From Spirochaetaceae bacterium (GTDB lineage Bacteria > Spirochaetota > Spirochaetia > DSM-27196 > SKKC01), in contig PWGF01000541.1 of assembly GCA_003554375.1 (NCBI GenBank), forward strand, positions 1 through 23,064: DNA of 23,064 nucleotides, given 5' to 3'. Positions within the stretch are counted from its first letter, which is position 1. The number at the start of each line of letters is the position of its first letter. The notes beneath the pieces were generated by a model. That model was not told the DNA's origin and made no database searches. It saw nothing but the letters and a program-made list of their open reading frames with translations. Positions 13,962 to 22,231 of this stretch are shown here, in pieces. The translations under genes and the position numbers were made by a program.

Positions 13962-14543
13962 ATGGCGCAGACACCGTCAGCGATGACCGAGTTAGGTACG
14001 AAGATGCCGGCTTTCCGCTTGCCGGACTTCGACGGCAACCAGGTATCAAGCGAGCAGTTCGGCGGGAAGCCGGTGCTCGTCGTGTTCATGTGCAATCACT
14101 GTCCGTTCGTGAAGCACATCGCGGATGTCCTTGCCGAGCGCGCTCGAGCGTACGAGCGCAAGGGGGTTGCCGTGGTGGGCATCAACGCGAACGATATCGA
14201 GAGCCACCCCGAGGACGCACCGGACAAGATGCGGGAGTTCGCCCGGGAGCGCGGCATCCAATTCCCGTATCTGGTGGACGCAAGCCAGGAGACGGCTAAG
14301 AAGTTCAACGCGGCGTGTACTCCTGACTTCTTTCTCTACGATTCCGACCACAAGCTCGTCTATCGAGGGCAGTTCGATAGTTCGCGCCCGAGCAACGGGG
14401 AGCCGGTGACCGGCAACGATCTGACGGCAGCCGTGGATGCAGTTGTCGCCGGCGGGAGGGTTCCGGCGGATCAGAAGCCGTCTATCGGGTGCAATATCAA
14501 ATGGAAGCCGGGCAATGAGCCGGAGCACGCCGGTCGCCGTTGA
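13962..14543 (+). CDS. Thioredoxin-fold redoxin (AhpC/TSA-like) with CxxC motif
   Basis: Cytoplasmic thiol redox protein of the AhpC/TSA-redoxin group. From ATG 13962 it has 193 residues. The typical start APAFRLPDFDGN-like segment (MPAFRLPDFDGNQVSSEQF, 15-33) leads into PVLVVFMCNHCPFVKH, where Cys44 and Cys47 form a CNHC active site after the first strand. VVGINANDIESHPEDAPDKM and FPYLVDASQETAKKFNA follow the redoxin fold, then TPDFFLYDSDHKLVYRGQFD, with the cis-proline at TPDF. No signal peptide is seen, so it is not a secreted TlpA or ResA. The open frame extends 45 codons upstream, but GGGAGGTGA directly before 13962 fixes the start. It is monocistronic and converges on the MCP gene. Confidence 0.92.
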   Translation: MAQTPSAMTELGTKMPAFRLPDFDGNQVSSEQFGGKPVLVVFMCNHCPFVKHIADVLAERARAYERKGVAVVGINANDIESHPEDAPDKMREFARERGIQFPYLVDASQETAKKFNAACTPDFFLYDSDHKLVYRGQFDSSRPSNGEPVTGNDLTAAVDAVVAGGRVPADQKPSIGCNIKWKPGNEPEHAGRR

Positions 14544-14572
14544 GCCCACGGCGACTAGGCGGCGCCGTAACG

Positions 14573-14612
14573 AGCCGGCTGACGGTTCATCCGAGAAGGC
14601 CGGCAGCCGGCT
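14573..14612. terminator. Inverted repeat between convergent redoxin and MCP genes
   Basis: AGCCGGCTG (14573-14581) and CAGCCGGCT (14604-14612) are perfect 9-bp arms with a 22-nt loop; only two or three T residues follow. An outer pair GAGCCC (14542-14547) and GGGCTC (14616-14621) could extend the fold. The position between two convergent stop codons suggests a bidirectional terminator, though the weak T-tract leaves this uncertain. Confidence 0.4.
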
Positions 14613-14622
14613 TTGGGGCTCG

Positions 14623-16587
14623 CTATTTCGCCGTGGTCAGCGGCAGCTGGTCGGGATCTGAGACCGAGTCGTCTTCCGAGTTGGTGGACGTTGCGGCTTC
14701 CGAGCCGGTGGGAGGGAAGGCCGAACCGTTCTCGTGCTCCTTCCGGTAGTCCACGAGCTCGAAGCTGTGGATATGCTGATCGAGCTCCGAAAGCCGTGCC
14801 GAGCTTTCCTCAGTAAGGGTGTTGAGCTTACGGAGGCTCGAAGCTACGGCCTCGGTTGCTTCTTCGATTTCCGAGGTGCTCGAGAGGATCTCATCCGACG
14901 CGGTTCCCAGCGCGGTAATGCCACCCTGAATGCGCTCTGTTGCCGTTTCGATTTCGCGGGCGCCGGCGACGACGCGCTCGGTGCGCTCGGAGACATCTCC
15001 GCTTTCAGCCAGTACGCGATTCGACTCTTTCGCAAGGTCGTCCATGTCGGCCGCGATCTTTCCTAGTTCATTGAGCACGGATTCGGTGTGGGAGCGGATT
15101 CTTCCGAAAGCTTGCGAGCTCCGTTCGGAAGCCTCTGCGGACTGTTTTACCCTCGTCGTGATATCCTGAAGCGACTGCTCCACAATCGTGGAGTTCGAGT
15201 CGGTGCGACCGGACAGGTCCCTGATCTCGCCTGCCACGACGGCGAAACCTTTCCCGGTGTCTCCCGGCGCGTTTGCCGCTTCTATCGAAGCGTTTAACGC
15301 AAGAAGCCGCGTCTGCTCCGCCGTGGAACGCATAATCTCGATTACATTATGCACGTCCTTCACCGTACTCCCGATCGATTCGATGTGTGAGCGGGTCGTC
15401 TCGACCTCCTTGCCCCCGGTTTCGATCACCCCATGAAGCTCACGAGCTTCGTTCTGTTGTGTCCGAGTCCGCTCAGCGACGGATTTCACCGACTCCGACA
15501 TCGCCGAGACCGATGTGTTCGCGTTGGATATAGCCGACGCCTGGTCCTGGATGAAGCTTGTAAGCTCCTCCACTTTTCCGCTGATCGACTGAACCGCTTC
15601 GGTCGAGCTCTTCGCGTGGTCGGTCAGCCACTGAAGCTTCTCCCGGATGTTTGCCAGGCCGGAAGAGATGGTTTCCGCGGCTTGAGCGGAGCGGCCTCCG
15701 CTCTCGCGCAGTGTTGAGGAAAGCTGCGCGGTTTCCGAGCAGGCGGCGTGAGCCGTGTGAACGAAGTCGTAGATCGAATCGAAAACGCGGAGCGTGTTCC
15801 TGCTGAGTTCGGTAATCTCGTCCGCACCTTTCGGAATTTCCGGTCGAGTGAGACGACGTTCCGCTAGGTTGTTCATATTGTGCTCGAGCGAACCGATGCG
15901 CTGCGAGAAGCGCTTGCCAAAGACTAGGCTGGCAACAAGCGCGCCGCCCACGATTAGGAGTAAGCCACCTCCTACGGCGCCGAATAGAATCCCGACCGCG
16001 CGGTTCGTGACGGCTTGGAGCTGAGCCGAAAGCCGCTCGATGAGTCTTCCAAACGCCTCCCCGCCATACATGACGCCGGCGGTCTCGTCGCGCACCTCGC
16101 GCAGGTGAAACGATCCCGGGGCTTCGACGCCGGCTTGGGTAATCCGGAAGAATTGGCCCATCAGGCTGTGTGTCAACGCCGCGTCGTCTACGCCCCGGTC
16201 TATGAGTTCCTGCAGATTCGCTCGCAGATTCTCATAGTACTGAGACGTGTCATCCCACATACGTTGCGTCCGTTCCAGGTTTTCCCGAGGGGCTTCGGGG
16301 AGGTAGCGCGCAGCGGGATGGTTATCGAGCTGTTCCATGTTGGCGTCGAATCGGGCCTGAGCCTCGTCCAAACGCTCCAACGATTCCGAGACGGTCTGCT
16401 GTTGGATGAGATTGTCCGCCGCGGTCCGGTTGAGTTCCGTCCAGTTGGCGGTGGCGCGGAAGGCGGCATTCTCCAGGTCGCGCAGATCCAGGAATACCGA
16501 GACGGCAAAGACGAGGATTGCAAACGCCGCCGCCATGAGCACGGCGAGCGTGCTGGAGAAAAGGAGCAAGCTGGAGCGCAAACGCAT
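14623..16587 (-). CDS. Methyl-accepting chemotaxis protein (membrane-bound)
   Basis: Transmembrane chemoreceptor that relays ligand binding to a CheA-CheW complex. From ATG 16587 it has 654 residues. TM1 is about residues 6-34 and TM2 about 199-223; between them lies a roughly 165-residue helical extracytoplasmic sensor domain of no recognised family. A HAMP-like linker (224-275) and long heptad coiled coil follow. The hairpin tip, about 424-462, reads EQTRLLALNASIEAANAPGD then TGKGFAVVAGEIRDLSG. It is clearly MCP, but where the usual tip has EQTNLLALNAAIEAARAGE it has Arg for Asn and a changed Pro-Gly-Asp turn. No CheR-docking pentapeptide ends the protein. The start has AGGAGAG 6 nt upstream; a TTG at 16620 in the same frame is less likely. 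No other chemotaxis gene is adjacent. Confidence 0.93.
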   Translation of the reverse strand: MRLRSSLLLFSSTLAVLMAAAFAILVFAVSVFLDLRDLENAAFRATANWTELNRTAADNLIQQQTVSESLERLDEAQARFDANMEQLDNHPAARYLPEAPRENLERTQRMWDDTSQYYENLRANLQELIDRGVDDAALTHSLMGQFFRITQAGVEAPGSFHLREVRDETAGVMYGGEAFGRLIERLSAQLQAVTNRAVGILFGAVGGGLLLIVGGALVASLVFGKRFSQRIGSLEHNMNNLAERRLTRPEIPKGADEITELSRNTLRVFDSIYDFVHTAHAACSETAQLSSTLRESGGRSAQAAETISSGLANIREKLQWLTDHAKSSTEAVQSISGKVEELTSFIQDQASAISNANTSVSAMSESVKSVAERTRTQQNEARELHGVIETGGKEVETTRSHIESIGSTVKDVHNVIEIMRSTAEQTRLLALNASIEAANAPGDTGKGFAVVAGEIRDLSGRTDSNSTIVEQSLQDITTRVKQSAEASERSSQAFGRIRSHTESVLNELGKIAADMDDLAKESNRVLAESGDVSERTERVVAGAREIETATERIQGGITALGTASDEILSSTSEIEEATEAVASSLRKLNTLTEESSARLSELDQHIHSFELVDYRKEHENGSAFPPTGSEAATSTNSEDDSVSDPDQLPLTTAK

Positions 16588-16763
16588 GATACTCTCCTGG
16601 TGAGGTAAACCGGTTTTCAATAGGAGTTTGGTACGGGAGACTCGATGTCGTCAAGCGGCTGGATGCCGAGGGGGGGTCGTGTCCGCGCGGTAGCGGGCAT
16701 GTTTCGTGACCGGTCAATGAGCCTCCGGCGCGGGCACCTCTGGCCGAGTCACGTTTCTCAGGC

Positions 16764-16793
16764 TTGCACTGTGAAGTCGGCACGCGTTATCGT
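16764..16793 (+). promoter_or_regulatory. Candidate promoter for icd
   Basis: TTGCAC (16764-16769) and TATCGT (16788-16793) are spaced by 18 nt. The -10 box ends 10 nt before the icd ATG, giving at most a few nucleotides of leader and no visible Shine-Dalgarno. Weak match, assigned by eye. Confidence 0.25.
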
Positions 16794-16803
16794 CCTTGAC
16801 CAT

Positions 16804-18075
16804 ATGAGTTACGAGAAGATCCGCATACCTTCGCGCGGGGAGCGCATTCGACAACTGGACGGCAAGCTGCACGTTCCTGACAGGCCGGTGATCTGCTTCA
16901 TCGAGGGCGACGGCACCGGTCCCGACATCTGGGGCGCCGCCCAGCGTGTTTTCGACTCGGCGGTGGAGCGCGCCTACGGGCGACGTCGGGCGGTCGAGTG
17001 GTTGGAGGTTTACGCCGGGGACAAGGCCAACCGTGTCTACGGCGAAGAGGTCTGGTTGCCGCGGGAGACTCAGGATGCACTGCGTGAGTTCCTGGTCGGG
17101 ATCAAGGGCCCGTTGACCACGCCGGTGGGCGGCGGGATCCGTTCGATCAATGTGGCGATTCGGCAACGGCTCGATCTCTTTGCCTGTGTGCGCCCTGTTC
17201 GGTACTTCACGGGGGTTCCCTCACCGGTGAAGAAGCCGGAGGAGGTGGACATGGTTGTCTTCCGGGAGAATACGGAGGACATCTACGCAGGAATCGAGTA
17301 TCAGGAAGGGTCCGACGAAGTGCGGAAGTTCCTGGAGCTCTTTCGCGAGCACTTCCCCGACTCCTACAAGAGCATCCGCTTTCCGGAGAGCTCCGGCATC
17401 GGAATCAAGCCGGTTTCTCAGGAGGGTACCGAGCGGTTGGTCCGTGCCGCTATCGACTATGCGATCGACCGGGATCTCCCCAGCGTCACCCTGGTGCACA
17501 AGGGTAACATCATGAAGTTCACCGAGGGCGCTTTCCGCGACTGGGGCTACCGCACGGCGCGCGAACACTACGGAGCCGAAGAGCTCGACGGCGGGCCTTG
17601 GCATACCTTGAAGAACCCGAAGACCGGGCGCGAGATCGTGGTGAAGGACGTCATTGCCGATGCTATGTTGCAGCAGATTCTCACCCGTCCTGCCGAGTAC
17701 AGCGTGCTGGCGACCATGAACCTCAACGGTGACTACATCTCGGACGCGCTTGCGGCGCAGGTCGGGGGCATCGGTATTGCTCCCGGAGCCAACATCAACT
17801 CGGATACCGGGCATGCGGTGTTCGAGGCAACGCACGGGACGGCCCCGAAGTACGCCGGCCAAGACAAGGTCAATCCTTCGAGCCTGATCCTCTCAGGGGA
17901 GATGATGTTCCGCCACCTTGGGTGGCATGAAGCGGCGGACCTGATTCTCAAAGGGATGGACCGCACGATCGGCGAAGGGCGAGTCACGTACGACTTCCAC
18001 CGCCTGATGGAGAATGCGGAGCTCCAGAAGACGAGCGAGTTCGCCGGAGCCATCATCGACAACATGAATGCGTGA
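16804..18075 (+). CDS. icd: NADP-dependent isocitrate dehydrogenase
   Basis: Citric-acid-cycle enzyme converting isocitrate and NADP+ to 2-oxoglutarate, CO2 and NADPH. From ATG 16804 it has 423 residues, matching the E. coli-type homodimeric enzyme (416). ICFIEGDGTGPDIW starts the fold. LTTPVGGGIRSINVAIRQRL carries Ser114, equivalent to the E. coli regulatory phospho-Ser113; Arg120, Arg130 and Arg154 bind substrate. Further motifs are FRENTEDIYAGIEY, VHKGNIMKFTEG, NLNGDYISDALAAQVGG and HGTAPKYAGQDKVNPSS. The Lys-Tyr of APKY plus the Arg in DFHRLME are the residues that select NADP in E. coli Icd. The frame opens upstream at 16645, but homology begins at 16804. Expression may be nearly leaderless. 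rsgA follows 102 bp downstream on the same strand. Confidence 0.97.
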   Translation: MSYEKIRIPSRGERIRQLDGKLHVPDRPVICFIEGDGTGPDIWGAAQRVFDSAVERAYGRRRAVEWLEVYAGDKANRVYGEEVWLPRETQDALREFLVGIKGPLTTPVGGGIRSINVAIRQRLDLFACVRPVRYFTGVPSPVKKPEEVDMVVFRENTEDIYAGIEYQEGSDEVRKFLELFREHFPDSYKSIRFPESSGIGIKPVSQEGTERLVRAAIDYAIDRDLPSVTLVHKGNIMKFTEGAFRDWGYRTAREHYGAEELDGGPWHTLKNPKTGREIVVKDVIADAMLQQILTRPAEYSVLATMNLNGDYISDALAAQVGGIGIAPGANINSDTGHAVFEATHGTAPKYAGQDKVNPSSLILSGEMMFRHLGWHEAADLILKGMDRTIGEGRVTYDFHRLMENAELQKTSEFAGAIIDNMNA

Positions 18076-18089
18076 CCATTGCAGGCATG

Positions 18090-18171
18090 GCGAGGACCGG
18101 GGCGGGGGTGCCGGCGAGCGGGCCGGGGGTGCCCGCGCTCGCGGCAAGACCGGCCGGGGACCGGGGCGGGA
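18090..18171 (+). repeat. GC-rich direct repeats between icd and rsgA
   Basis: The 102-bp spacer is almost entirely G/C and contains GGACCGGGGCGGG twice, near 18095 and 18159, and GGGGGTGCC twice. No T-tract follows. It may be slippage-generated filler or form G-rich structure in the rsgA leader. Confidence 0.5.
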
Positions 18172-18177
18172 TAGCGC

Positions 18178-19326
18178 ATGATGCTTGCTGATTACGGCTA
18201 TCACGCCGGCATCGAGCACGCCGTGCGGAGCGTTGCGGAGGCTATCTCGCGCCCGGTGGTCTGCGGCAGGGTGGTCGCGGAACACGAGAAGATCTATACG
18301 CTCGTTACGGCGAGCGGGATGGCTGACGCCCGCGTTTCGGGCAGATTCCGGCGTGACTTGGGGGCGCGGGCCGAGTATCCGGTCGTAGGCGACTGGATCG
18401 CCGTCCGGCTCCCCGAAGGTACTGCTGCGCCGGACGGCACTGCTAAGGCAGGCGGAACCGCTGCGCCGGACGGAGAGCCGAGTCGCCGCCCGGCTGCACC
18501 GGCGGAGGCGGACCTTGCGATGCCGGGGCCGGAAGGTGCCGGAGCCTCGCGCGGCGGGATGGGAACTATAGAGGCAGTGCTGCCGCGCTCAGGCGTCATC
18601 ATCCGCCGGCGACCCGGTCCGCGAGCTCGGCCTCAGGCAGTTGCAGCGAACGTCGACGCCGCGCTCCTTGTCTTTGCTATCGACGGTGGGCGCGGCTATT
18701 CGCCTGGGGCGGTGGAGCGGTACGTGGCGCTGTGCCTGGAGGGCGGGGTGGACTATCTCCTGCTCCTCAACAAAAGCGATTGTTGCTCGTGCCCTGATGA
18801 GAAGGCGCGGGAAGCTTCCGCGTTGGCCGGGGCGCGGGCGATACCGGTGAGCGCAACCACTGGCCTGGGCGTAGAGCGGATCCGTGAGCAACTGGAGGCG
18901 TGTAAGACGTACGTCCTCTTGGGACCTTCGGGAGTTGGAAAGTCGACGACGCTCAATCTCTTGTGTGGGGAGGAGGTCGCTGAGACCGCTGACGTTCGAC
19001 ATCGCGATCGGCGCGGCCGCCACGCGACGAAGAAGCGGCGTATGCTTCGCCTTCCGGAAGGGGCGTTGGTGATCGATACTCCCGGCTTGCGCGAGCTTCA
19101 GCCGTGGCCGGTTCAGGGCCGGTTGTCTGAGGTGTTTCCCGATGTCGCTGAGTTGGCGGAGGAGTGCCGGTTCCGGGATTGCGCGCATGGAGAAGAGCCG
19201 GCATGCGCCGTTCGCGCTGCCGTTGAGCGCGGGGCGTTGGACCCCCGAAGGCTCGAGAGCTATCTGGAGCTTCGGCGAGAGCTGGATGAGGCGGTCGAGG
19301 CTGAGCGACCCTCTCACCGCCGCTAA
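18178..19326 (+). CDS. rsgA: Ribosome small-subunit-dependent GTPase RsgA
   Basis: Circularly permuted GTPase that acts late in 30S subunit maturation. It has 382 residues, longer than the usual 290-350. Motifs run in permuted order: an N-terminal OB-like domain, G4 NKSD (198-201), G5 PVSATTGLG, G1 GPSGVGKST (249-257), G3 DTPG (300-303), then the zinc knuckle with Cys330, Cys335, His337 and Cys343. A roughly 45-residue Ala/Gly/Pro-rich insert (about 80-127) interrupts the N-terminal domain; it includes GTAAPDG twice, from an imperfect 17-bp duplication (18421-18437 and 18457-18473). Two adjacent ATGs (18178, 18181) could start translation after a weak GGGA. It follows icd by 102 bp and converges with yihY, 29 bp apart. 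Confidence 0.95.
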   Translation: MMLADYGYHAGIEHAVRSVAEAISRPVVCGRVVAEHEKIYTLVTASGMADARVSGRFRRDLGARAEYPVVGDWIAVRLPEGTAAPDGTAKAGGTAAPDGEPSRRPAAPAEADLAMPGPEGAGASRGGMGTIEAVLPRSGVIIRRRPGPRARPQAVAANVDAALLVFAIDGGRGYSPGAVERYVALCLEGGVDYLLLLNKSDCCSCPDEKAREASALAGARAIPVSATTGLGVERIREQLEACKTYVLLGPSGVGKSTTLNLLCGEEVAETADVRHRDRRGRHATKKRRMLRLPEGALVIDTPGLRELQPWPVQGRLSEVFPDVAELAEECRFRDCAHGEEPACAVRAAVERGALDPRRLESYLELRRELDEAVEAERPSHRR

Positions 19327-19344
19327 CGGACGGGAAGCACGAGG

Positions 19345-19363
19345 TGGACTCCGGATCAGTCCA
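19345..19363. terminator. Small hairpin between convergent rsgA and yihY stop codons
   Basis: TGGACT (19345-19350) and AGTCCA (19358-19363) pair perfectly around CCGGATC. It overlaps the yihY stop codon and lies 18 nt past the rsgA stop. There is no T-tract; a termination role is inferred from location only. Confidence 0.3.
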
Positions 19364-20324
19364 ACTCGAGGTCGTCTTCGTCGAGCGACACGGCGGTGGC
19401 TTTGGCATCCGCTATGCTGGCATTGAGCTCGAAGCCTACCAGCAGGTTCAGAGAGTTGACGTTGATCCAGATAAGTAATACCAGAACGGCGCCGACCGAA
19501 CCGTAGACAGCATTGAAGTTGGAGAAGTTATTGAAGTAGTAGTTGAATCCGGCATTGAGAACGAGCGCAACCACGGTTGCAAGAGCGGAGCCCGGAGAAA
19601 CGAACCGAAACCGCGATCTCTGTCCTGGTGCGAAGTAGTATATGGAGGAGACTCCCAAGAACACGAGCGCGGCGGCCAGGGCGAAGCGTCCATAGCGGGC
19701 GAGGTAGTAGAAGGTGGCTCGTTCAAGGATGCCTCGCACTATCAGCCAATCCAGGAACCATCCTCCCACTATCTGAACTAGGATCGCTGCAATCAGCAAT
19801 GTAGCGAGCAAGAGGATGAGCGCGAGCGAGACGAGAATCTGCTTACTCTTAGGACGCATATCGATGGAGTGGTAAGTAGCGTTGAACGCGTTCATGACGC
19901 CGAGCATACCTCTAACCGCAAAGAAGAGAGCGGCGAAGAAGCTTGCGGAGAGTATCCCGCCTCGTTGTTGAGTAATCAGGTCCGCCATGGTATCGCGAAC
20001 AAAGAGATACACATCCTCCGGCAGATACTGCGAAAGGAGCGTGAGAAGCGTCGCCTGGAAGTTGTCGATCGGGATGTAAGGGATAACGGCGATGAAAAAG
20101 AGGAGCATCGGGAAGACGGCCAGGAAAAACCGGTATGCGATGGAGCCTGCCCTGGTGGTAATAGCGCCGTTCCGAATGCCCAAGATGAAGAAGCGCGCTA
20201 CGTCGTAGAGTGAGAGACCGTCGAAACCCGGCAACACGAGGCGGCGCGACACACCCATGACGGTTTGAATCGGTTCTTTGGACAGGAGGTAGTCTGCTAC
20301 GCGCCTGGTCATGTCGTCCGGCAT
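19356..20324 (-). CDS. YihY/BrkB-family inner-membrane protein
   Basis: Integral membrane protein of the YihY/virulence-factor BrkB family, whose molecular function is unsettled; the old annotation as ribonuclease BN is not supported. It has 322 residues with about six membrane segments near 60-83, 123-147, 162-188, 213-231, 243-265 and 275-299. Family signatures include ARFFILGIRNGAITTRAGSI then AYRFFLAVFPMLLFFIAVIP, the Asn/Phe-rich NYYFNNFSNFNAVYGSVGAV and the final LIWINVNSLNLLVGFELNA. The acidic tail DEDDLELD is cytoplasmic. ATG 20324 is preceded by AAAGGG, rather close; Met5 is an alternative start. It follows the isoaspartyl peptidase gene on the same strand after a 134-bp spacer with tandem repeats. 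Confidence 0.92.
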   Translation of the reverse strand: MPDDMTRRVADYLLSKEPIQTVMGVSRRLVLPGFDGLSLYDVARFFILGIRNGAITTRAGSIAYRFFLAVFPMLLFFIAVIPYIPIDNFQATLLTLLSQYLPEDVYLFVRDTMADLITQQRGGILSASFFAALFFAVRGMLGVMNAFNATYHSIDMRPKSKQILVSLALILLLATLLIAAILVQIVGGWFLDWLIVRGILERATFYYLARYGRFALAAALVFLGVSSIYYFAPGQRSRFRFVSPGSALATVVALVLNAGFNYYFNNFSNFNAVYGSVGAVLVLLIWINVNSLNLLVGFELNASIADAKATAVSLDEDDLELD

Positions 20325-20379
20325 ATCCCTTTATCTCATCCTTTGCGAAACTTGAGCTTCCTCAGCCCGGCCCGCACTC

Positions 20380-20427
20380 AACCCGGCGCGCCTCCAAGCC
20401 GGCGCGCCTCCAAGCCGGCGCGCCCTC
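20380..20427. repeat. 16-bp tandem repeat, three copies plus a degenerate fourth
   Basis: AAGCCGGCGCGCCTCC-like units occupy 20380-20395, 20396-20411 and 20412-20427, followed by a decayed AACCTGACGCGCGCTT. Each intact unit contains the palindrome GGCGCGCC. The array lies between the isoaspartyl peptidase stop and the yihY start and encodes nothing. Confidence 0.85.
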
Positions 20428-20458
20428 AACCTGACGCGCGCTTCGGGCCGGACAGCCC

Positions 20459-21514
20459 CTAAGCCGGTGCGGCCGGCTGCATATGCCTCCAAATCCCCAC
20501 CTGAATGCGCCCCTGATCGTCTACGATGCCACGATACATGCCCCGTGAGTTGAAGGGCAGCGCCGCCGACCCGTCGTTGCCTATGGCAATGAGGCCCCCC
20601 GCCCGGGGCTCCAGGTGTTCCGACACGAATCGTATGGCCGCGTCTGGAATCGTAAGTCCGTCCCTGCGTGCGAGTGCCTCCACGGCGAATGCGGCAGGCG
20701 GCACCATAAAGGCCTCTCCCCGTCCGGTGCAGGAGATTGCACAGAGATCCGAGGCGTAGGTGCCCGCTCCGGGGATTGGCGTATCGCCGATTCGGCCGGG
20801 ACGCTTATTCGTTACACCGCCGCTGGAGGTGGCAGCGGCCGGCCGGCCGTCGGCATCGATCGCTACAGCTCCGACCGTTCCTGTTTCCGTACCGGTCTCT
20901 ACCCCCCTCTCCTTCGAGCGAGGAGGGGGCGCCTCCGGGGCTTCGGTTCCGGTGCGCTTCACATCGGCCTGAGCTTCAGGTCCGGGACGTGACGGGCTTC
21001 TGCCGCTGGGATCGCCGTCATCGTGGTCACGGCTAATCGTGCCGGTGCCGAGCGCGCGATGCCACTGTTCGGTGCGATCCTCGGTCTTGAAGTACGTCTG
21101 GTTCTCCTGCTGCAGGCCGAGCTCAGTTGCTAACGCGTCTGCGCCGGCTCCTACCAACATGACATGATCGGTCCGTTCGAGCACCGCTCTGGCTAGGCGA
21201 ATCGGGTTGCGCACGGAACGAACGGCACCGACGGCCCCGCAGCTCCGGGTGCTGCCGAGCATCAAGGCTGCGTCAAGCTCCACGTCGCCTGCATGGTTGA
21301 GCACTGCTCCGCGTCCTGCGTTGAAAAAAGGGTCGTCCTCCAGCGTTGCGACGGCCTCCTCGACTGCTCTGTCGGCGGGACCGCCACGAGTCAGCACCTG
21401 GAATCCGGCCTTCAGTGCGGACCGAAGCCCTTCGACCGCCTGTTTTCGTCGTTCTTCCGTAATACGTTCGGGAGCAATAGTCCCCGCCCCGCCGTGGACG
21501 ATGAGTCGAAACAT
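20459..21514 (-). CDS. Isoaspartyl peptidase / plant-type L-asparaginase (Ntn hydrolase)
   Basis: N-terminal-nucleophile hydrolase cleaving isoaspartyl dipeptides and, more weakly, L-asparagine. The 351-residue precursor should self-cleave before Thr213, in TGTVGAVAIDADGR, giving alpha and beta subunits. Supporting motifs: LIVHGGAGT (4-12), FFNAGRGAVLN (63-73), DAALMLG, SSGGVTNKRPGRIGDTPIPGAGTYA with the substrate-binding Arg and Asp, and SCTGRGEAFM. Residues about 163-210, just before the cleavage site, form a long charged Pro/Gly-rich linker, longer than in EcAIII. There is no signal peptide. The start ATG 21514 lacks a Shine-Dalgarno; TACAGT sits 6 nt upstream, suggesting a leaderless message. 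Neighbours on the same strand are a lipoprotein upstream and yihY downstream, with no clear functional link. Confidence 0.94.
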   Translation of the reverse strand: MFRLIVHGGAGTIAPERITEERRKQAVEGLRSALKAGFQVLTRGGPADRAVEEAVATLEDDPFFNAGRGAVLNHAGDVELDAALMLGSTRSCGAVGAVRSVRNPIRLARAVLERTDHVMLVGAGADALATELGLQQENQTYFKTEDRTEQWHRALGTGTISRDHDDGDPSGRSPSRPGPEAQADVKRTGTEAPEAPPPRSKERGVETGTETGTVGAVAIDADGRPAAATSSGGVTNKRPGRIGDTPIPGAGTYASDLCAISCTGRGEAFMVPPAAFAVEALARRDGLTIPDAAIRFVSEHLEPRAGGLIAIGNDGSAALPFNSRGMYRGIVDDQGRIQVGIWRHMQPAAPA

Positions 21515-21618
21515 AGCGGGACTGTATCAGAAAGAGCTGTATGCTGCCCAGCAGAAACCCGCGCTTCCATGCCCTGACCCGGCCCGGTATCCGTCCGTAA
21601 CTCCCTATGGCAACGGTG

Positions 21619-22176
21619 CTACCGTCGCACGCCGAACGTCCCTCTGAACTCGATCCTCATCCGAACGGGGGCACGCGGTTCGGGGTCTATCGGGTAGAGC
21701 GCATAGCGATCGGCAAGATCCTCCAGCATCCCAGGTCTTACCCATGCCCGGATGTTTCCGCGTTCTACCCAGACCCAGTCGTTCGGTGTGTTCGGCCTTC
21801 GCTCTTCGAGCTCCGCCAGATAGTATCCCCGCCTGCGGGAGCGCCCTTCCACCGCTTCCAGCTCCTTGTCGGTCTCTATTGGCACGGGGGCCGGGTCGGC
21901 GCGATACCCTCGAAACGGATCATCGTCCGTCGGATAAATGTAGCTGTAACGAGTCTTACCGATCACGACGGTAGAGAAGTAAGGAGTCACAACGCTCCGC
22001 CGATAGAAGAGCGTCCCGGTTCTCTCTTCCGGACCGTCGCGTCGTGATCTCTCCCGGATTTCGTGGACCCATCGGTCGGCGGGTTCCTCGCGGACCGGCT
22101 CCGGAGCTGTAGCGCATCCGGCGACAAAGCCGACAAGGAAGAGCGTACCTACAGCGCCGATCAAGCGGGCGCGCAT
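21619..22176 (-). CDS. Small lipoprotein of unknown function
   Basis: Not a family I recognise. From ATG 22176 it has 185 residues. MRARLIGAVGTLFLVGFVAGC gives a positive n-region, hydrophobic core and lipobox VAGC with Cys21, so it should be a lipid-anchored exported protein. The mature part is short and polar with many Arg, Glu and aromatic residues, including RTGTLFYRRSVVTPYFSTVV, SYIYPTDDDPFRGYR and NDWVWVERGNIRAWVRPGML. This suggests a compact beta-rich domain. The frame continues upstream to 22305, but the signal peptide fixes the start near 22176. It lies 55 bp downstream of the phosphoesterase gene and 104 bp upstream of the isoaspartyl peptidase gene, all on one strand. Confidence 0.75.
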   Translation of the reverse strand: MRARLIGAVGTLFLVGFVAGCATAPEPVREEPADRWVHEIRERSRRDGPEERTGTLFYRRSVVTPYFSTVVIGKTRYSYIYPTDDDPFRGYRADPAPVPIETDKELEAVEGRSRRRGYYLAELEERRPNTPNDWVWVERGNIRAWVRPGMLEDLADRYALYPIDPEPRAPVRMRIEFRGTFGVRR

Positions 22177-22231
22177 CCTGCCCGACGCTCCGCTGTGGTG
22201 CTCGCGTGCGCGGTCGCGAGGGAAGTAATTC

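Noticed and set aside
19356..20324. Ribonuclease BN annotation for the YihY protein
   Set aside because: The protein is a six-helix membrane protein without metallo-beta-lactamase motifs; the RNase BN label for this family is a historical misassignment.
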